DNA from: Mya arenaria
Lineage: Eukaryota; Mollusca; Bivalvia; Myida; Myidae
Assembly: GCF_026914265.1 (NCBI RefSeq)
Contig: NC_069126.1
Coordinates: forward strand, 71,900,219-71,964,218
DNA: 64,000 nucleotides
Reading direction: 5' to 3'
Below are positions 36,577-48,982 of the stretch, in pieces. The translations under genes and the position numbers were made by a program. The notes under the pieces are model-generated. The model did no database searches. It was not told where the DNA came from and saw only the letters and a list, made by a program, of their open reading frames with translations. How positions within the stretch are numbered: position 1 is the stretch's first letter; each line of letters starts with the position of its first letter.

Positions 36577-37570
36577 GTAAGTCCTGCAAATTACAAGAGA
36601 TTTCATAACAACACAAAGTCTTACCACTATGAAGTTGTACCATATTTAGAGGAGTCGTCCAATATGTATATTAGATCGTAAAACATAACTGAAGATGAAG
36701 ATAATCTGTTTGGCCCTAGAGATCCTTTATTTTTGAAGCATGGGGTCACACCACCTCAGCAGAAAATGTGTGTGTGTGTGTGGGGGGGGGGGGGGCGAAA
36801 CCATGATACGCTAGTGCCAGATGCTCCAATAAGCTTTACTTTCTCAATAACATAATCATACAAAACTATGTATGTTTGCAGAATTATTTTTTTCAAAGAG
36901 TCATTTTTGCATGCTACATGTTATTATTCCTTTTGAGAACAGTCAATGTACCTGGCATTGTATCCTAAAGGTTTCTACTTGATATCAAAGAACTCAACCA
37001 AAATCAAAGCTTTTTTCTAAAGTAGGTTTTTAAAAAACCCACAATAACAATCAAACTTTCTAATGGTAACAAATATTTTATTTCAATGTTGACATCTTTC
37101 GGTCCAATGTTGATAAATCATGCCACAATTTTTAATTGATTTTAAATAATACATAAAACTTTCAAGTCACAGTGGTGTACTAACACAGAATAAGACTGCA
37201 GATCTTAAGTATTCAGTTCCTGCCGCCAGCATTTTCTAATCATTATACTTAATAGGAGTAAATTGTGGTCATTGATGTTTTTAAAAAACAAATGAAAAGT
37301 TATACATTTGGTTTGATCAAATCAACTGCTAATGGGCCTATAATAAACTGTTTGAGAATAAACATAAACATATTGAGCAGTTTTTTTATTTTATGTCACA
37401 TTTGTACATAAGTAAGGTAAGATGTGAAGAACCTTTTAGCTTTTAAGGTAGAATGCACATCTAAGACTTTTTTCCCTATTTTTTGTCCGAAAATTGTAAT
37501 AGTGTACACATAACATTAACGTATCATATGCCTAGTGAAGAAATGTCTTTGTACTTCTGTTCATAGCACA
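36577..37570. other. Intronic stretch with GT/G run
   Basis: Apart from (GT)n followed by a run of at least 13 G at about 36767-36795, nothing is organised here. Confidence 0.5.
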
Positions 37571-37574
37571 GGAC

Positions 37575-38570
37575 GTATTATAGTTTTACCTGCGGCATAC
37601 GTTAAGCGGTGGCCAGTATGTTGTCCGATCAATAACTTTAGAAGGCTTTGTCCAATCATCATCAAATTTGGTAAGAATGTGCATGGGCATAAAAGCATGG
37701 ACAAGTTTGATAACCAGCCATGTCACTTTAGTTACTCAAGAGTAGTCCCCCTTTAATTATAGAAATTATCTAAAATTGGTCTTGACCCATCAACAACTTT
37801 AGAAGCCTTTGTCCAATCATCACCAAACTGGGTCAGAAGATGTATAGGCATAATAACATGAACATGTTGTATAACCAGCCATATTGCTTCAGTCATTTGA
37901 GAGTTATCGCCCTTTAATTATAGAAATTACCGAAAATCGGTCTTGTCCGATCAATACTTTTAGAATTCTTTCTCCAACCATCACCAAATTTCGTCAGTAA
38001 GTGTATGGGCATTATATCTTGGACATGTATGATAACCAGCCATGTCACTCTTGTTACTTGAGAGTTATACCCCTTTAATTATAGAAATAACCTAAAATTG
38101 GTCTTGTCCAATCAATAACTTTAGAAGCCTTTGTCCAATCAACACCAAACTGGGTCAGAAGCAGTATGGGCATAATTACATGAACATGTTGTATTACCAG
38201 CCATATTGCTTGAGTCACTGAAGAGTTATCACCCTTTAATTGTAGAAATTACCTAAAATCTTGTCAGATAAATACTTTTAGAATCCTTTGTCCAACCATC
38301 ACCAAATTTGGTCAGAAAGTGTATGGGCATAATATCATGGACATGTTTGGTTGCCAGCCGAATCGCTTGAGTCATTGGGAGAGTTAATGTCCTTTAATTA
38401 TGGAGTATCACCTACTAAAAATTGGTCTTTTTCAATCAATTACTTTAGAAGCCTTATTCCAATCATCACCAAATTGGAGCAGAATGTGTATTTACAGAAT
38501 ATCTTGGTCTTCTCTAATTGCCTGAGCAGTTTTGAAAATACAAACTAATACACTCACTATTTCAATATTT
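37575..38570 (+). repeat. 161-bp tandem array with dimeric organisation
   Basis: AGAAKSCYTTKYYCCAAYCA starts units at 37640, 37801, 37962, 38123, 38280 and 38447. Units at 37801 and 38123 share CAAACTGGGTCAGAAG and GAACATGTTGTAT. Units at 37962 and 38280 share AGAATYCTTT, CCAACCATCACC and GGACATGT. The repeat is therefore a dimer of about 320 bp. The left edge at 37588 (TACCTGCGGCATACGTTAAGCG) is like a unit of the short element near 53405. Frames 37535-37756 and 38351-38548 are array artefacts. Confidence 0.8.
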
Positions 38571-38990
38571 CCCAATGAAGATAATCTGAGGGATAACTCC
38601 ATGCTCCTTTACTGAAAGTTTAGCATGCAAAGTAAATAGGTTGCACTTCGTTGATATATACTTGTTTTTTTATTGCAGTCAAAAGTGTTGTCAACACTTG
38701 AACAGTAAAAGATCACCTTTGGGGCTTTATACAGTGGTGACCTCTTTTCAGGTCTAAATAACATATCAATTTCTATAATAGGTTTGACTGCAATTCATGC
38801 TATATTTTCAGAACATAATACTAGTATAAAAAAACTGCTGCAAAAATGCCCCATGGAAAAACTAAGTTTAATGATGGATGGTTGGGAAAAGTTTAAAGTT
38901 TACATAAGAATAAGAAGTAAGAATAATTTGTGGTTTGTAAAAATGTCTGCTAGCTATATGCACTTTCTAGTCAGTGTTTGATATGTTGAC

Positions 38991-39779
38991 TAGTGTTGTG
39001 CCGATGATCGATTATAATCGACAATTGATCAGAAAGGCCACCATCGGTGACAATCGATAGTGAAATTTGAACAATCGATTATAGAAACATGGGACGTAGC
39101 CGCTACCAACTAATTTACTTATTTCTGGTTAATGCTAGTTAATATTGAAATGTTAAGGTGTTACAATGTTGAGTTATGTACTCATATTCTTATCAAGTCA
39201 ATAAGTCACTACAGTACCTTATTACAAATTTTCTTTGTAATTGAACTGCTAAAGGATTGGTTCTCAACTTCTCATGTTTGCGGTTTAAAAGTGAATTTTA
39301 AAACATGTTACCGTTTACTTCTTACCATGTAAGAATTTAATTTTCTCAGTTTTCTGAAAGAAACTGTTCCTGTAAAACAGAAACTGTTCTTGTATAACAT
39401 ATAGAATATTCAACTGCTTGTTGTACTTACTGACTGGTTATTAAAAAGAAATTGATATCTTTCTTTGTGTTTATTTTACACATGTATACAATACTAAATG
39501 TAAGACAATAATTAGAGCCTGTGGTCTCATGTTCTGTAATAGTAACTTGTAAACACTGAAACTTTCGGAATAAATTATGTAATTTATATAAAGAAATCTA
39601 TAAACAATATTGTAAGAAAACATTGGTGCTTAAAACTGGTGCATTTACTATATCTGTTTGCCTTAAATATGAAGAGCAAAGATAATTAAATAATAATTAA
39701 ATCGATTAATAGTCTATCATTGATTGGTTCCATAAACTGATTATCGATAGTATTTTTTTCTGTCCGATTCCCAACACTA
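38991..39779. mobile_element. hAT-like non-autonomous DNA transposon with 8-bp target duplication
   Basis: The element begins TAGTGTTG and ends CAACACTA, perfect 8-bp terminal inverted repeats that continue imperfectly (GCCGATgATCGATTATAATCG against CGATTATCGATAG). ATGTTGAC lies immediately outside both ends (38983-38990 and 39780-39787), a perfect 8-bp target site duplication, as hAT transposases make. At 789 bp with no transposase frame it must move in trans. The interior holds repeated ATCGATTA motifs. It lies in the putative intron after the HAUS5-like exons. Confidence 0.85.
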
Positions 39780-39787
39780 ATGTTGAC

Positions 39788-41640
39788 AAGTAGATTACTC
39801 TTTTTCAATTTAAAATTTTATTGTTCATTGTAAAAGAAATTAGATAAATAAAGTGAAAAAAAATAATGCCGAGGAAATGTGGTGGCTTAAAACGGGGAGA
39901 TGAGGAGGCTTCATCAATTTCAAAGCACTGATTCACGTGGGGTATAGCTAGTGGACAGTCATTTGTTTTCTTTGTTGTTCTTCAACATGTGTTTTTTTTT
40001 AATAACATTCCTGGTTGATAATTACACCATTTTATATATTTCAGGTTAGAGCCAATTAATAGCTGAGACCATGGAACCCTGGTGTATGTCACTTCTGTAC
40101 TTAGAGTATGTGAGTTTATTTCTTGGTAAATTTGATGTTAGTCCATGATGCTGTTTATAACTATCATATTTAGCCCTTAAATTCCTAATTTTAGCCCTAA
40201 ATTAGCCCTAAAATTTCTTTTTTTTATCCCTAAAATTAGCCCTTATTTCTTGCCATAAATTGCTGGACAGTCTAGTCAAAGTAATCCATTAGATTATACA
40301 GACATGTGCTATTATTTATTGACTAAAATCCCTTTATTGGTCATCGAATGGTTCAAAGACAATATTGCCTTGATTAAATTAATGACTGACTACTAGAAAA
40401 AGTGAATATCACATCAGTTAATTGAGCATAAAATCTTTATTATGCTTAAACGTGCGTAAACGTGATATCAAAAAGCCGAATATCACTGGTCAACACTCAT
40501 TCTAAGCTTGCCGAAGATGGCTGAGCAGTTCCAGACAACCTGAACTGTTAACCAAATTTGGCGCACATTTCGAATAGCCTGTCGATCAATATTCAAACCA
40601 GTCTGTGGAATGTCTTTTCTGAGAAAAGGAAAAAATATTTTCGCACTGTATGGTGTGTTTTGATCGTCAGACATGTGCACCTTTGCCAATGTAAGCGAGG
40701 TAGATTTGGGTCCAAAAGTGCTAAAATTTCCAAATCCCATGCATTTTCAGTCAGAAACAATGAAAGATACGATGTAAACAAAAACTTGATGGTTGTTACT
40801 ATTTTTAGATTTTCTGAGAATACGTCATGGTTATGGTTTAGGGTATTGCCAAATGTCGGTGTTAATATATTTTGCAAACAGAAGGAACATTATGTCTGGC
40901 TTGTGAAATCTTTTAACTGGCTTTTAGAAGTTTAGCAGTAGATACATTAATCATACCTGCCAAAACAGGTCAAATGCAGTGTAAGTGCAGACGACGGCAG
41001 AATTGTGTGCGGTAATTTTCACGCCAAAATGTCGTAACATTTAATACATTGAAGCTAGGGCCAATAACAACTTTTATCTTACTCCCATATAAAAAAAATG
41101 TTTAATAACACTTTTGGAATTTATTTCATATTAGGATGCCAATTATCAAATATTGCTTATCAGTAGCCAGGATGTCTGTCATTTGTGCAACTTAGCAATG
41201 ATCTCCGTCGAGGTGTCAAGTGATTTATTGCAACATTTTTCTGAAAGTGATGGTATTATAGCACGGTTTTTCGATTTTTTTAGGTTTTAAGATTTAAATT
41301 TAAAGGCCAGAAGTTGTTTTGAAGAATATGGAAATTTTAAGATTGAGACAGAAAAAAAACATGACCAATCAAAGGGTTATACTGACAATGTTCTAAGGAG
41401 AAGGCTAAGTCTCACAAAACACTGAAGGAATCCGTTGCAGGCTTGCATTTTTGGACTACCAGAATGTTTGCTGGACTACCCAGATTTCAGAGCCAGTACT
41501 CCAAGGGACTACTTTGTGAAAAATGTTAGTGTCTAACCCTGGATAAAATGCTTTAGATCGTAGGTAGTGAATCAAACCTAAATGAATCTATTCTTCATCA
41601 TTTTGCTTTTGCACGTGTACATATTTCCAATGTTTTATTA
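39788..41640. other. Non-coding stretch with TTAGCCCTAAA repeats
   Basis: A short patch at 40166-40252 repeats TTAGCCCTAAA with variation. Overlapping frames on both strands at 40483-40935 have no splice context or motif that I recognise and are left unassigned. Confidence 0.4.
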
Positions 41641-41900
41641 GGAAAGGCTTGGAGACAGAGGTATTAAAGTCGAGAGGCAGCAGGTGGAGAACTTGACTGG
41701 GAGGAAGAGACTGAGGGAAAGACACCTGCACTAGAGATTGCTTTAAACGGTGAGTAGGAGGAAACCAGGTAAACAGGTGTGTATTATAGTGGATAGTTGG
41801 CCAGGATGGATGGAGAGGATGAATTGGATGGAAGGACACCTGTACTGTAGACTGCTTCCACAATAAGTGGGGAGAAACAGGGTAAAGAAGTGTACTCTAA
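41640..41900 (+). repeat. Two diverged units of the 125-bp minisatellite
   Basis: GGGAGGAAGAGACTGAGGGA then AAGACACCTGCACTAGAGA, and a second unit GGAAGGACACCTGTACTGTA then GACTGCTTCC, match the array at 45030-45890. The first is followed by GTGAGT, the second by the mutated ATAAGTGGGGAGAAACAGGG. A frame EEETEGKTPALEIA lies before the GTGAGT. Confidence 0.65.
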
Positions 41901-43312
41901 ATCACTGTTTGTAGGAGGCTGTCAAAGGTAGGACGCAGGCAAAAAAATACGAGAAAAATCAGGAGAAGCAGCTTAATACCACTAGTATAGTATGTCATTT
42001 GTTTTAATGAATTATATTAAATAGAGAAAATGGAAAAGGTTATTATTTATTAAATAGTACAGCACATGTGCATAAATGATAAATTATATTGAAATAACAA
42101 AGGTACAAGTGGTATAAAGCTTAAAAATAGATATTTACACCTCAACTTCCATTCCTTAAATGAACTGCCTTTCGGCAATTGTGTTTATCAATCGATGAAC
42201 TCAACATCTTCGGATATGTTCAGTTGGCAATTCATCGCATAACAATATACATGAAAACTATTGATATTGTTATTGTTTGTATTGTGTCAGCAGGTCCCGT
42301 AAAATATAAATCAGCATTGAACCAAGTGTCAATTTATGATATGTTAAATGTATTGTTGCCATAGGTGTTTTAATTTTACATTTAAAAGTGATTTCATGTG
42401 GTTGATCTTTTCCCGCGTCATTGTGACGTCATTTGAAAAATGTTTCCGGTTACAGTCGGGTCCTTCTATTTACAGAATGGGTAAGAAATGATTACGGAAA
42501 GATTTTCTTAAATGAAATAAAGTATTTTCAGACTCCACACACTTTGACCAGCCCAATTGCGTTCATACCCCGATAATGACATCAACCCCATAATTCATTC
42601 CTTAATTAATTGCAATACTGTGTTAAGTAATCAATAAACAATAAACAGTTTCACTCTGTCATCCTGATGTCGCTCTCCTCAGAGCCCTCAAATTATTTGT
42701 TGTTGCGAATTGTTTAAGCAACAGCTGTTTCTTGTTCTTTAATGTGCTGAACACCTAAGCTAAGTATTTCATTCACATGGTATAATGAGACAAACAACAC
42801 TGTCATCGCAACAGTTTGTACTATTGGTTAAGTAAGGCAGCAGCTGTAAGGTACTGGCGAAGGTCACAAATCTGAACACTTTTTGAGGTTTTTCACAATT
42901 ATCTTGGAGAGTTTTTGTTGTAGTAAGTTAAAATTGCGTATGAAACATCTTTGGTTAATGTGACAACATATGTCAAAGTATAGATTCATGATCTCATCAA
43001 TTTTATGTTGAAAATCGTTCATTTTATGGACAGTAAATCACCTTTAAATTTATGCTATAGAGGGCACAAATACCGAACACTTGCAAAGCGAAAATACATG
43101 GTCATACAATTATAATTAATAAATATGCTATATTAAATAAACGCTGCAGTTATTTATTGTTTCCGATGTTTTTTAAAACATGCAATTCAAATGTACAACG
43201 TGATTTCTATTTATAAATACTTTGAATGTAGGTAACATAACTGCAAACCTAAAGATGCGCGTGCGCCTTCTGACGTCATTCCCCCATGTGCTACATTTTG
43301 ATCTTTAAGGTA
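41901..43312. other. Non-coding stretch
   Basis: CG-containing sequence with TGACGTCA near 42422-42431, ahead of an ATGG followed by GTAAG at 42477-42485, looks slightly promoter-like. No downstream exon gives a protein, so it is not called. The rest is AT-rich. Confidence 0.4.
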
Positions 43313-43314
43313 TA

Positions 43315-44033
43315 CCGTAATTCACCTAAGAGTTCGGACACCTTAAATTAATTATTTTTTTCGCTGTCCGAATACATAGAAAACTACCATTTTTACATTT
43401 TATTTACATGTTTGTTTAACCTGCCTTTTTTCTTCATGTTTGCATTTTCCACTTATTAATTTATCCGTATTAATCAATGGTCATAAACTGATATACATGC
43501 ATTGAACTGAATAAACACATTCTATCGGCTTCAGATCAAAGAGTCACACTGTGTGACGTCACACAACTTACAGTTATACCCACGAGGATCTCGTGGAGAG
43601 CATGGACATTGCTATGCAGGATTAATGTATAACTGTACGATTATTGATTCTTACAGTCTATAAGTGAGGTACAAGTTTGAAGTTTATTGGCAGATCGTTT
43701 TACAAACATGTCATGTCTATGTTTTCTTAATCCCTTGTTGTTTCTTTAATCCTCCAATAAATATATCACACTTCCTTTTCAACAGGCAATAAATTGTTTA
43801 GGATGGGGTAGTAACTAATTAACTTGTCACACTGTTGTATACGGTTAGGTAATCTAGCCAGGCATTGTAAAGATAAAAATCAATAATCTTCGTCTGTGAA
43901 ACTTGGTAACTATGAAAGTTATGATTGATGTCCTTTGGGTGTCCGAAAATTAGGTACGCAAAATAAATTATTTTGGAAAATAATTATGGGTGTCCGAATA
44001 TTTAGAGTGTCCGAACTCTTAGGTGAATTACGG
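43315..44033. mobile_element. TA-flanked miniature inverted-repeat element, 27-bp inverted ends
   Basis: CCGTAATTCACCTAAGAGTT continuing CGGACAC (43315-43341) is the exact reverse complement of 44007-44033, and TA lies just outside on both sides (43313-43314, 44034-44035). TA flanks with long matching ends fit a Tc1/mariner-type, 719-bp non-autonomous element. GTGTCCGAA motifs recur inside both ends. The centre holds a short palindrome (CACACTGTGTGACGTCACAC). No transposase frame is present. Confidence 0.85.
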
Positions 44034-44482
44034 TAAACATTGAATGGCATTTTTTTAGAAAAATACTTAACAAAACAAGATGAAACTTCTCAAGTGTGAC
44101 CAAGGCAAGCCTCTGTATTGATTTAGATCATTGAATAATCGATCAAGGTAAACAAACCGTGTTTTGGACGGTATTCGGGATTTGTGGCCTGTTCGGAAAT
44201 GTACCGTCAACCAGTAGAGCGAGTTTTTCACACCTTTACACAATCACAGTGCACAATGATGCCACTTTCTATGGTGCATGTCTTATTGTTAATACAGAAT
44301 CATGCTACTTAAAAACTACTGTACACCTTTTTCAAATACTTTTATTAATATTTTGTTGTCGTCTGTTGATGCTAACTGTACCTGATTTCCTACTGCCTAT
44401 ATCACTAAATCCATCAATCGATGTGAGTTACTGAACATCCCTTTGAAGTGAAATGTAAACAAACACATTTCTTCCATTTATC

Positions 44483-44887
44483 CTGGGCTTCCATTAAGAA
44501 TTCGATACTTGAAGTGTGAACTTCCAGTCCATCAATTTTGGAAGTTTTTCACTAAAATGTGGAAGTTTAAGTGCTGATTACAATATTTTTTTCCACTATT
44601 TTTCAACTATTATGTAAAAAATGAAATAATTTGAATCTTTAACTCTCCAAATTCACAGACTTATATTATAATAATTCATAATAATTTTACTTGAATACTG
44701 ATTGAAATTGTTACCATTTAAGTAATATTGAACCCATGTTTTGATATTATGAACTTCCAAGCTTTCAACTTTGGAAGTTTTCTTCAAAATTATGGAAGTT
44801 TTTCTACTTTCAAGGAATCAATTGTGGAATTTTTAACCCATTTCCAGAAAGTAATATACTTCCAATCTTCTTTTAACGGAAGCCCTG
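44483..44887. mobile_element. 405-bp inverted-repeat element flanked by TTTATC
   Basis: CTGGGCTTCCATTAA (44483-44497) and TTAACGGAAGCCCTG (44873-44887) are inverted repeats matching at 13 of 15 positions. TTTATC directly abuts both ends (44477-44482 and 44888-44893). The interior repeats GGAAGTTT and its complement AACTTCC several times. The CAGGGCTTCC-like end resembles hAT termini, but the visible flanking repeat is 6 bp, not 8. Confidence 0.7.
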
Positions 44888-45029
44888 TTTATCTCCCTAT
44901 ATAAGCAACTTCGGCCTGAAATGGACTTGAAACGTCAAAAGCCTAATACTATAAGACGCAAATTTTATTCATGGGAATTCTGGGTCGAAAAGGTGCGTCC
45001 TATACACAATGATTTACAGTATTGTAGGT

Positions 45030-45890
45030 GTTAGTTGGCCAGGATGGGTTGAGACAGTGACAGGGAGGAGGAAACTGAGGGAATGGCACCAATACTGGAG
45101 ACTGCTTCCATGGTGTCCAGTGGGGAGAAACAGGGTAAAGAGGTGTGTATTTTAGTTGTTAGTTGGGCAGGTTGGTTTGAGACAGTGACAGGGAGGAGGA
45201 AACTGAGGGAAAGACACCCATACTGGAGACTGCTTCCATGGTAAGTGGGGAGAAACAGGGTAAAGAGGTGTGTATTTTAGTTGTTAGTTGGGCAGGTTGG
45301 TTTGAGACAGTGACAGGGAGGAGGAAACTGAGGGAAAGACACCCATACTGGAGACTGCTTCCATGGTGTCCAGTGGGGAGGAACAGGGTAAAGAGGTGTG
45401 TATTTTAGTTGTTAGTTGGGCAGGTTGGTTTGAGACAGTGACAGGGAGGAGGAAACTGAGGGAAAGACCCACATACTGGAGACTGCTTCAATGGTAAGTG
45501 GGGAGAAACAGGGTAAAGAGGTGTGTATTTTAGTTGTTAGTTGGGCAGGATAGGTTGAGACAGTGACAGGGAGGGGGAAACTGATGGAAAGACCCACATA
45601 CTGGAGACTGCTTCCATGGTAAGTGGGGAGAAACAGGGTAAAGAGGTGTGTAATTTAGTTGTTAGTTGGCCAGGATGGGTTGAGACAGTGACAGGGAGGA
45701 GGAAACTGAGGGAAAGACACCCATACTGGAGACTGCTTCCATGGTAAGTGGGGAGAAACAGGGTAAAGAGGTGTGTAATTTAGTTGTTAGTTGGGCAGGA
45801 TAGGTTGAGACAGTGACAGGGAGGAGGAAACTGAGGGAAAGACCCACATACTGGAGACTGCTTCCATGGTAAGTTGGGAAAAAAGGGAAT
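45030..45890 (+). repeat. 125-128 bp minisatellite, seven copies
   Basis: GAGACAGTGACAGGGAGG starts units at 45051, 45179, 45304, 45432, 45557, 45682 and 45807. Longer 128-bp units carry ATGGTGTCCAGTGGGGAG, and 125-bp units carry ATGGTAAGTGGGGAG. The type order is 128,125,128,125,125,125. Minus-strand frames (45284-45472, 45412-45597, 45662-45847) are the same repeat read three times. Confidence 0.9.
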
Positions 45891-46253
45891 CAGAGGTTTG
45901 TATTATTAATTTATCCTGTCACTTGCATACAAATCAGTCCAATAACAAGGTGCCGTGTAAATTTTAGTTTATTAGGATAGTAGACCACGTGATGTTTATC
46001 TACAGTCAGTAGGTCATGTGACCGTGAAAACAGACTTTCTTTCTATTCTGAAATGTGAGAGGAAAAGCACAAATAATGTTTCAGTATCTTAATAATAGTC
46101 TGCCAACAACCAATTTCAAGAATCACTTGCCTTAATAGAGTCCCATCACTCTGCATAAAAAAGACACTGGCAAAACAATCGATCAGAAAATCAACATGTG
46201 ATGGGAAAATCTTACCCCAGGGGTTTCAATAAGACCCAAAATCAGGAATTTTT
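45891..46253. other. Non-coding stretch
   Basis: No structure seen. It ends in AAATCAGGAATTTTT just before the left hairpin of the next element. Confidence 0.5.
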
Positions 46254-46619
46254 AGCTCACCTGTCACATAGTGACAATGTGAGCTTTTGTAATCACAATT
46301 TGTCCGTCGTCCGTCCGTCCGTCCGTCCGTCTGTCCGTCCGTAAACTTTTACTTTAAACAACATCTCCTCATAAACCGCTTAGCCAATTTCATCCAAACT
46401 TCACAGGAATGTTCCTTGGGTGGTCCCCTTTGAAAATTGTTCAAAAACTTGAATTCCATGCAGAACTCTGATTGCCATGGCACGGAAAGGAAAAACTTTA
46501 AAAATCTTCTTCTCCCAAACCACAAGGCTTAGGCCGTTGATACATTGTACGTAGGATCACCAAATGGTCCTCTACCAAGATTGTTCAAATTATGGCCCTT
46601 GGGTCAAAATTGGCCCCGC

Positions 46620-48840
46620 CCCGGGGGGGTCATGGGTTTTCTCTATATGTTTATAGTGAAAACTTAATAAATCTTCTCCTCTGAACTTACTTGGCCTAGA
46701 GCTTAGATATTTGGCATGATTCATCGTCTAGTGGACCTCTACAAAGTTTGCTCTATGGGGCCCTGGGGTCAAAATTTGCCCCGCCCCGGGGGGTCATGGG
46801 TATGCTCTATATGTTTATAGTGAAAACTTCAAAAATCTTCTCCTCTGAACTTACTTGGACTAGAGCTTAGATATTTGGCATGATTCATCGGCTGGTGGAC
46901 CTTTACAAAGATTGTTCAAATTATGGCCTTGGTGTCAAAATTGGCCCCGCCCCGGGGGTCATGGGTTTTCTCTATATGTTTTTAGTGAAAACTTCAAAAA
47001 TCTTCTCCTCTGAACTTACTTGGCCTAGAGCTTAGATATTTGGCATGATTCATCGTCTAGTGGACCTCTACAAAGTTTGTTCAAATTATGGCCCTGGGTC
47101 AAAATTGGCCCCGCCCCGGGGGTTCATGGGTTTTCTCTATATGTTTTTAGTGAAAACTTCAAAAATCTTCTACTCTGAACTTACTTGGACTAGAGCTTAG
47201 ATATTTGGCATGATTCATCGTCTAGTGGACCTTTACAAAGATTGTTCAAATTATGGTCTTGGGGTCAAAATTGGCCCCGCCCCTGGGGGGTCATGGGTTT
47301 TCTCTTTATGTTTATAGTGAAAACTTCAAAAATCTTCTCCTTTGAACTTACTTGGCCTAGAGCTTAGATATTTGGCATGATTCATAGTCTAGTGGACCTC
47401 TACAAAGTTTGTTCAAATTATGGCCCTTGGGTCAAAATTGGCCCCGCCCGGGGGGGTCATGGGTTTTCTCTATATGTTTATAGTGAAAACTTCAAAAATC
47501 TTCTCCTCTAAACTTACTTGGACTAGAGCTTAGATATTTGGCATGATTCATCGTCTAGTGGACCTTTACAAAGATTGTTTAAGTTATGGCCTTGTGTTCA
47601 AGATTGGCCCCGCCCCGGGGGTCATGGGTTTTCTCTATATGTTTATAGTGAAAACTTCAAAAATCTTCTCCTTTGAACTTACTTGGCCTAGAGCTTAGAT
47701 ATTTGGCATGATTCATCGTCTAGTGGACCTCTACAAAGTTTGTTCAAAATATGGCCCTTGGGTCAAAATTGGCCCCGCCCCTGGGGGGTCATGGGTTTTC
47801 TCTATATGTTTATAGTGAAAACTTCAAAGATCTTCTCCTCTGAACTTACTTGGACTAGAGCTTAGATATTTGGCATGATTCATCGTCTAGTGGACCTCTA
47901 CAAAGATTGTTCAAATTATGGCCCTGGGGTCAAAATTGGCCCCGCCCCTGGGGGGTCATGGGTTTTCTCTATATGTTTATAGTGAAAACTTCAAAAATCA
48001 TCTCCTCTGAACTTACGTTGCTTAGAGCTTAGATATTTGGCATGATTCATCGTTTAGTGGACCTCTACAAAGATTGTTCAAATTATGGCCTTGGGGTCAA
48101 AATTGGCCCCGCCCCGGGGGGTTAGGGTATTCTCAATATGTTTATAGTTAAAACTTAAAAAATCTTCTCCTCTGAACTTACTTGGACTAGAGCTTAGATA
48201 TTTGGCATGATTCATCGTCTAGTGGACCTCTACAAAGATTGTTCAAATTATGGCCTTGGGGTCAAAATTGGCCCCGCCCCCTGGGGGGTCATGGGTTTTC
48301 TCTATATGTTTATAGTGAAAACTTCAAAAATCATCTCCTCTGAACTTACGTTGCTTAGAGCTTAGATATTTGGCATGATTCATCGTTTAGTGGACCTCTA
48401 CAAAGATTGTTCAAATTATGGCCTTGGGGTCAAAATTGGCCCCGCCCCCTTGGGGGGTCATGGGTTTTCTCTATATGTTTATAGTTAAAACTTCAAAAAT
48501 CTTCTGCTCTGAACTTACTTGGACTAGAGCTTAGATATTTGGCATGATTCATCGTCTAGTGGACCTCTACAAAGATTGTTCAAATTATGGCCTTGGGGTC
48601 AAAATTGGCCCCGCCCCCTTGGGGGGTCATGGGTTTTCTCTATATGTTTATAGTGAAAACTTCAAAAATCATCTCCTCTGAACTTACGTTGCTTAGAGCT
48701 TAGATATTTGGCATGATTCATCGTCTAGTGGACCTCTACAAAGTTTGTTCAAATTATGGCCCTGGGGTCAAAATTGGCCACACCCCGGGGCTGATGGGTT
48801 TTCTCTATATGTGTTATAGTGAAAACTTAAAAAATCTTCT
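46620..48840 (+). repeat. 166-bp tandem array, strictly alternating A/B monomers
   Basis: TTGGCATGATTCATCG recurs thirteen times: 46711, 46875, 47040, 47205, 47372, 47538, 47703, 47870, 48037, 48202, 48370, 48539 and 48708. The bases before it alternate without exception. Odd monomers have CTTGGCCTAGAGC (first four) or CGTTGCTTAGAGC (last three); even monomers have CTTGGACTAGAGC. The true repeat is a dimer of about 332-338 bp. Confidence 0.9.
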
Positions 48841-48849
48841 CCGAACTCA

Positions 48850-48982
48850 CAAAGACAAGTAACGTCTTAATTTAAACTGGATAACATATTTAGTACACAT
48901 ACCAATTTTCAATATGGGCCACATACAACAATTAATAACAAATATATATATATAGATATACACGTAAAATCAAGTAGTGACA
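48850..48982. repeat. About 130-bp AT-rich insertion in the 166-bp array
   Basis: The unit is interrupted after CTTCTCCGAACTCA and resumes at AGAGCTTAGATATTTGGC. The interrupting bases hold (AT)n near 48940 and no match to the unit. Ends or target duplications are not clear. Confidence 0.45.

Noticed and set aside
40166..40252. Interstitial telomere repeat
   Set aside because: The unit is TTAGCCCTAAA-like with an 11-base period, not a run of TTAGGG or CCCTAA.
40483..40935. Overlapping frames on both strands, up to 125 codons
   Set aside because: Three mutually overlapping frames without homology, splice sites or codon signal. Could be old element remains but not supportable.
41588..41863. 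Minus-strand Pro/His-rich frame
   Set aside because: Lies on the reverse of the minisatellite units and reads like repeat composition.
42410..42545. Promoter-like TGACGTCA region followed by ATGG/GTAAG and a possible second exon at 42531
   Set aside because: The joined frame stops after about 20 codons and resembles no protein.
46254..48840. A CRISPR array, because of many evenly spaced repeats
   Set aside because: Units are contiguous about 166-bp tandem repeats without unique spacers, and the genome is eukaryotic.
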